Shown piece after piece: positions 63,008-64,000 of a stretch of 64,000 bases of DNA. The stretch comes from Rhopalosiphum padi (taxonomy: Eukaryota > Arthropoda > Insecta > Hemiptera > Aphididae). Position numbers and translations under genes: made by a program. The DNA lies in the NCBI RefSeq assembly GCF_020882245.1, contig NC_083598.1:48707858-48771857 (forward strand). Reading direction: 5' to 3'. Numbering within the stretch: position 1 is the first letter of the stretch; every line of letters begins with the position of its first letter. The notes beneath the pieces were generated by a model, which was given only the letters and a program-made list of their open reading frames with translations, had not been told where the DNA came from and did not search any database.

Positions 63008-64000
63008 AAATAGCATGAATAATTATGAAATTATGTTATTTCCTAAGTGTTGTGCATTTAGTAGTAAACCCGCAATTGGGTAGGTATATAATTAAAGTAT
63101 ATTAATCTGCTAAATACAATTTATAACTGTAGGTATTTAAATAATAATTAGGACTCTAATAATCTATTTTCATATTGATAAAAATAATATGTAAATCAGC
63201 ATACAATAGTAAATATTATTGAAACATAACTTTTTGTTTCACCTTATATGTTCATATTTTAGAAAACAAAAAATTTAATTTAATTTTTTTTTTACATAAG
63301 AATACAATTAATATAGAAAAAGCTGGACATTTAAGTAATGAAAAATATATTAAATGTAAGTTATGAATAGTTATGATAGAAACACTAGGTAACGTCTGAC
63401 TTCTAAATCGATTATTAATAATGTCTTTTTATATAGGTGTTTAATATAATATATCATATACAACGATCAATAATCAAATAATTTTACACTAATCGAATTT
63501 TTCATTGAAAAGAATAATATCATAAAATAATATAATATTGCGTTTGGTTTCACTGGAAATAACGTGGCGTAATATGTACACTCTTATATTTACACAACTT
63601 ATATTTTTCTTTAATTATTGTCAAATATAAAAATAAATAATAAAATAAAATTTACAATCTGCAAAACTAAAAAAAAAAAATATTACTCATGTAATTAAAT
63701 AAATATTGTAAAATGAAAGTTTATATTTTGTAAAATATTTATCTTAAATCGCTTACCCGAATGTATTAAAGTCCTTTATTGGGTATATACGAGATCACAA
63801 ATTATCTTACTATTATAATAAATAGTAATCTATTATACTATTTATTTGGTTTATTTGTACTTCGGTATAATTATGGTTCAGTACACGTAAGTCATATAAA
63901 CAAATCTACTTTTCAAATACTTCCAAAGGAATTATTATTTAATAATTTAGTATAATTAAAAATTAACACCGGATATCTATATTATTAAATGTTTACAACT
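63008..64000. other. AT-rich end of window, nothing recognised
   Basis: No coding exon, RNA gene or transposon end could be supported in this last kilobase. It has short A-rich runs only. Confidence 0.6.

Overview
This is eukaryotic, very AT-rich, gene-poor nuclear DNA, almost certainly from an aphid (Hemiptera: Aphididae). The main reason is a complete six-exon gene whose 141-residue product matches aphid odorant-binding protein 3 (OBP3) in length, cysteine spacing and motifs. Short exons in kilobase introns, frequent 'taggtacctac'-type motifs and many small inverted-repeat transposons fit this. I see no prokaryotic genes, CRISPR arrays or rRNA. I did not find tRNAs, but a tRNA search by eye in sequence this AT-rich is weak.

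Layout. Bases 1-28,900 hold a head-to-tail cluster of odorant-binding-protein (OBP) genes on the + strand: the last three coding exons of one OBP (2299-6348; its 5' part lies outside the window), complete OBP3 (6886-22622, with a spliced 3' UTR to about 23,100), and a complete 165-residue third OBP (23661-28759). The three share intron positions and phases, including a 36-nt micro-exon that starts exactly at the second conserved cysteine, so they arose by tandem duplication. Bases 28,900-47,690 are about 19 kb without a supported host gene. They hold a small hAT-type MITE with a perfect 8-bp target duplication, a second small MITE, a Mutator-like (MULE) element with a broken transposase, and some CpG-rich patches of unknown meaning. 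Bases 47,695-60,425 (minus strand) encode a complete 586-residue acyl-CoA synthetase of the 4-coumarate:CoA ligase/firefly-luciferase-like family in eight coding exons. It has an arginine-rich N-terminal extension and no SKL tail. One of its introns holds a decayed hAT/CGGBP1-like transposase and another a strong foldback repeat. Bases 60,430-64,000 are upstream sequence with two more MITEs.

How the genes work together. The OBPs are secreted carriers of small hydrophobic ligands; OBP3 in aphids is known for binding the alarm pheromone (E)-beta-farnesene. The acyl-CoA synthetase is probably a metabolic enzyme, and its closeness to the OBPs need not be functional. The two groups converge, their 3' ends facing across the 19-kb gap. 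Exon boundaries were read by eye from GT..AG sites, frame continuity and family alignment; UTRs and promoters are less certain.
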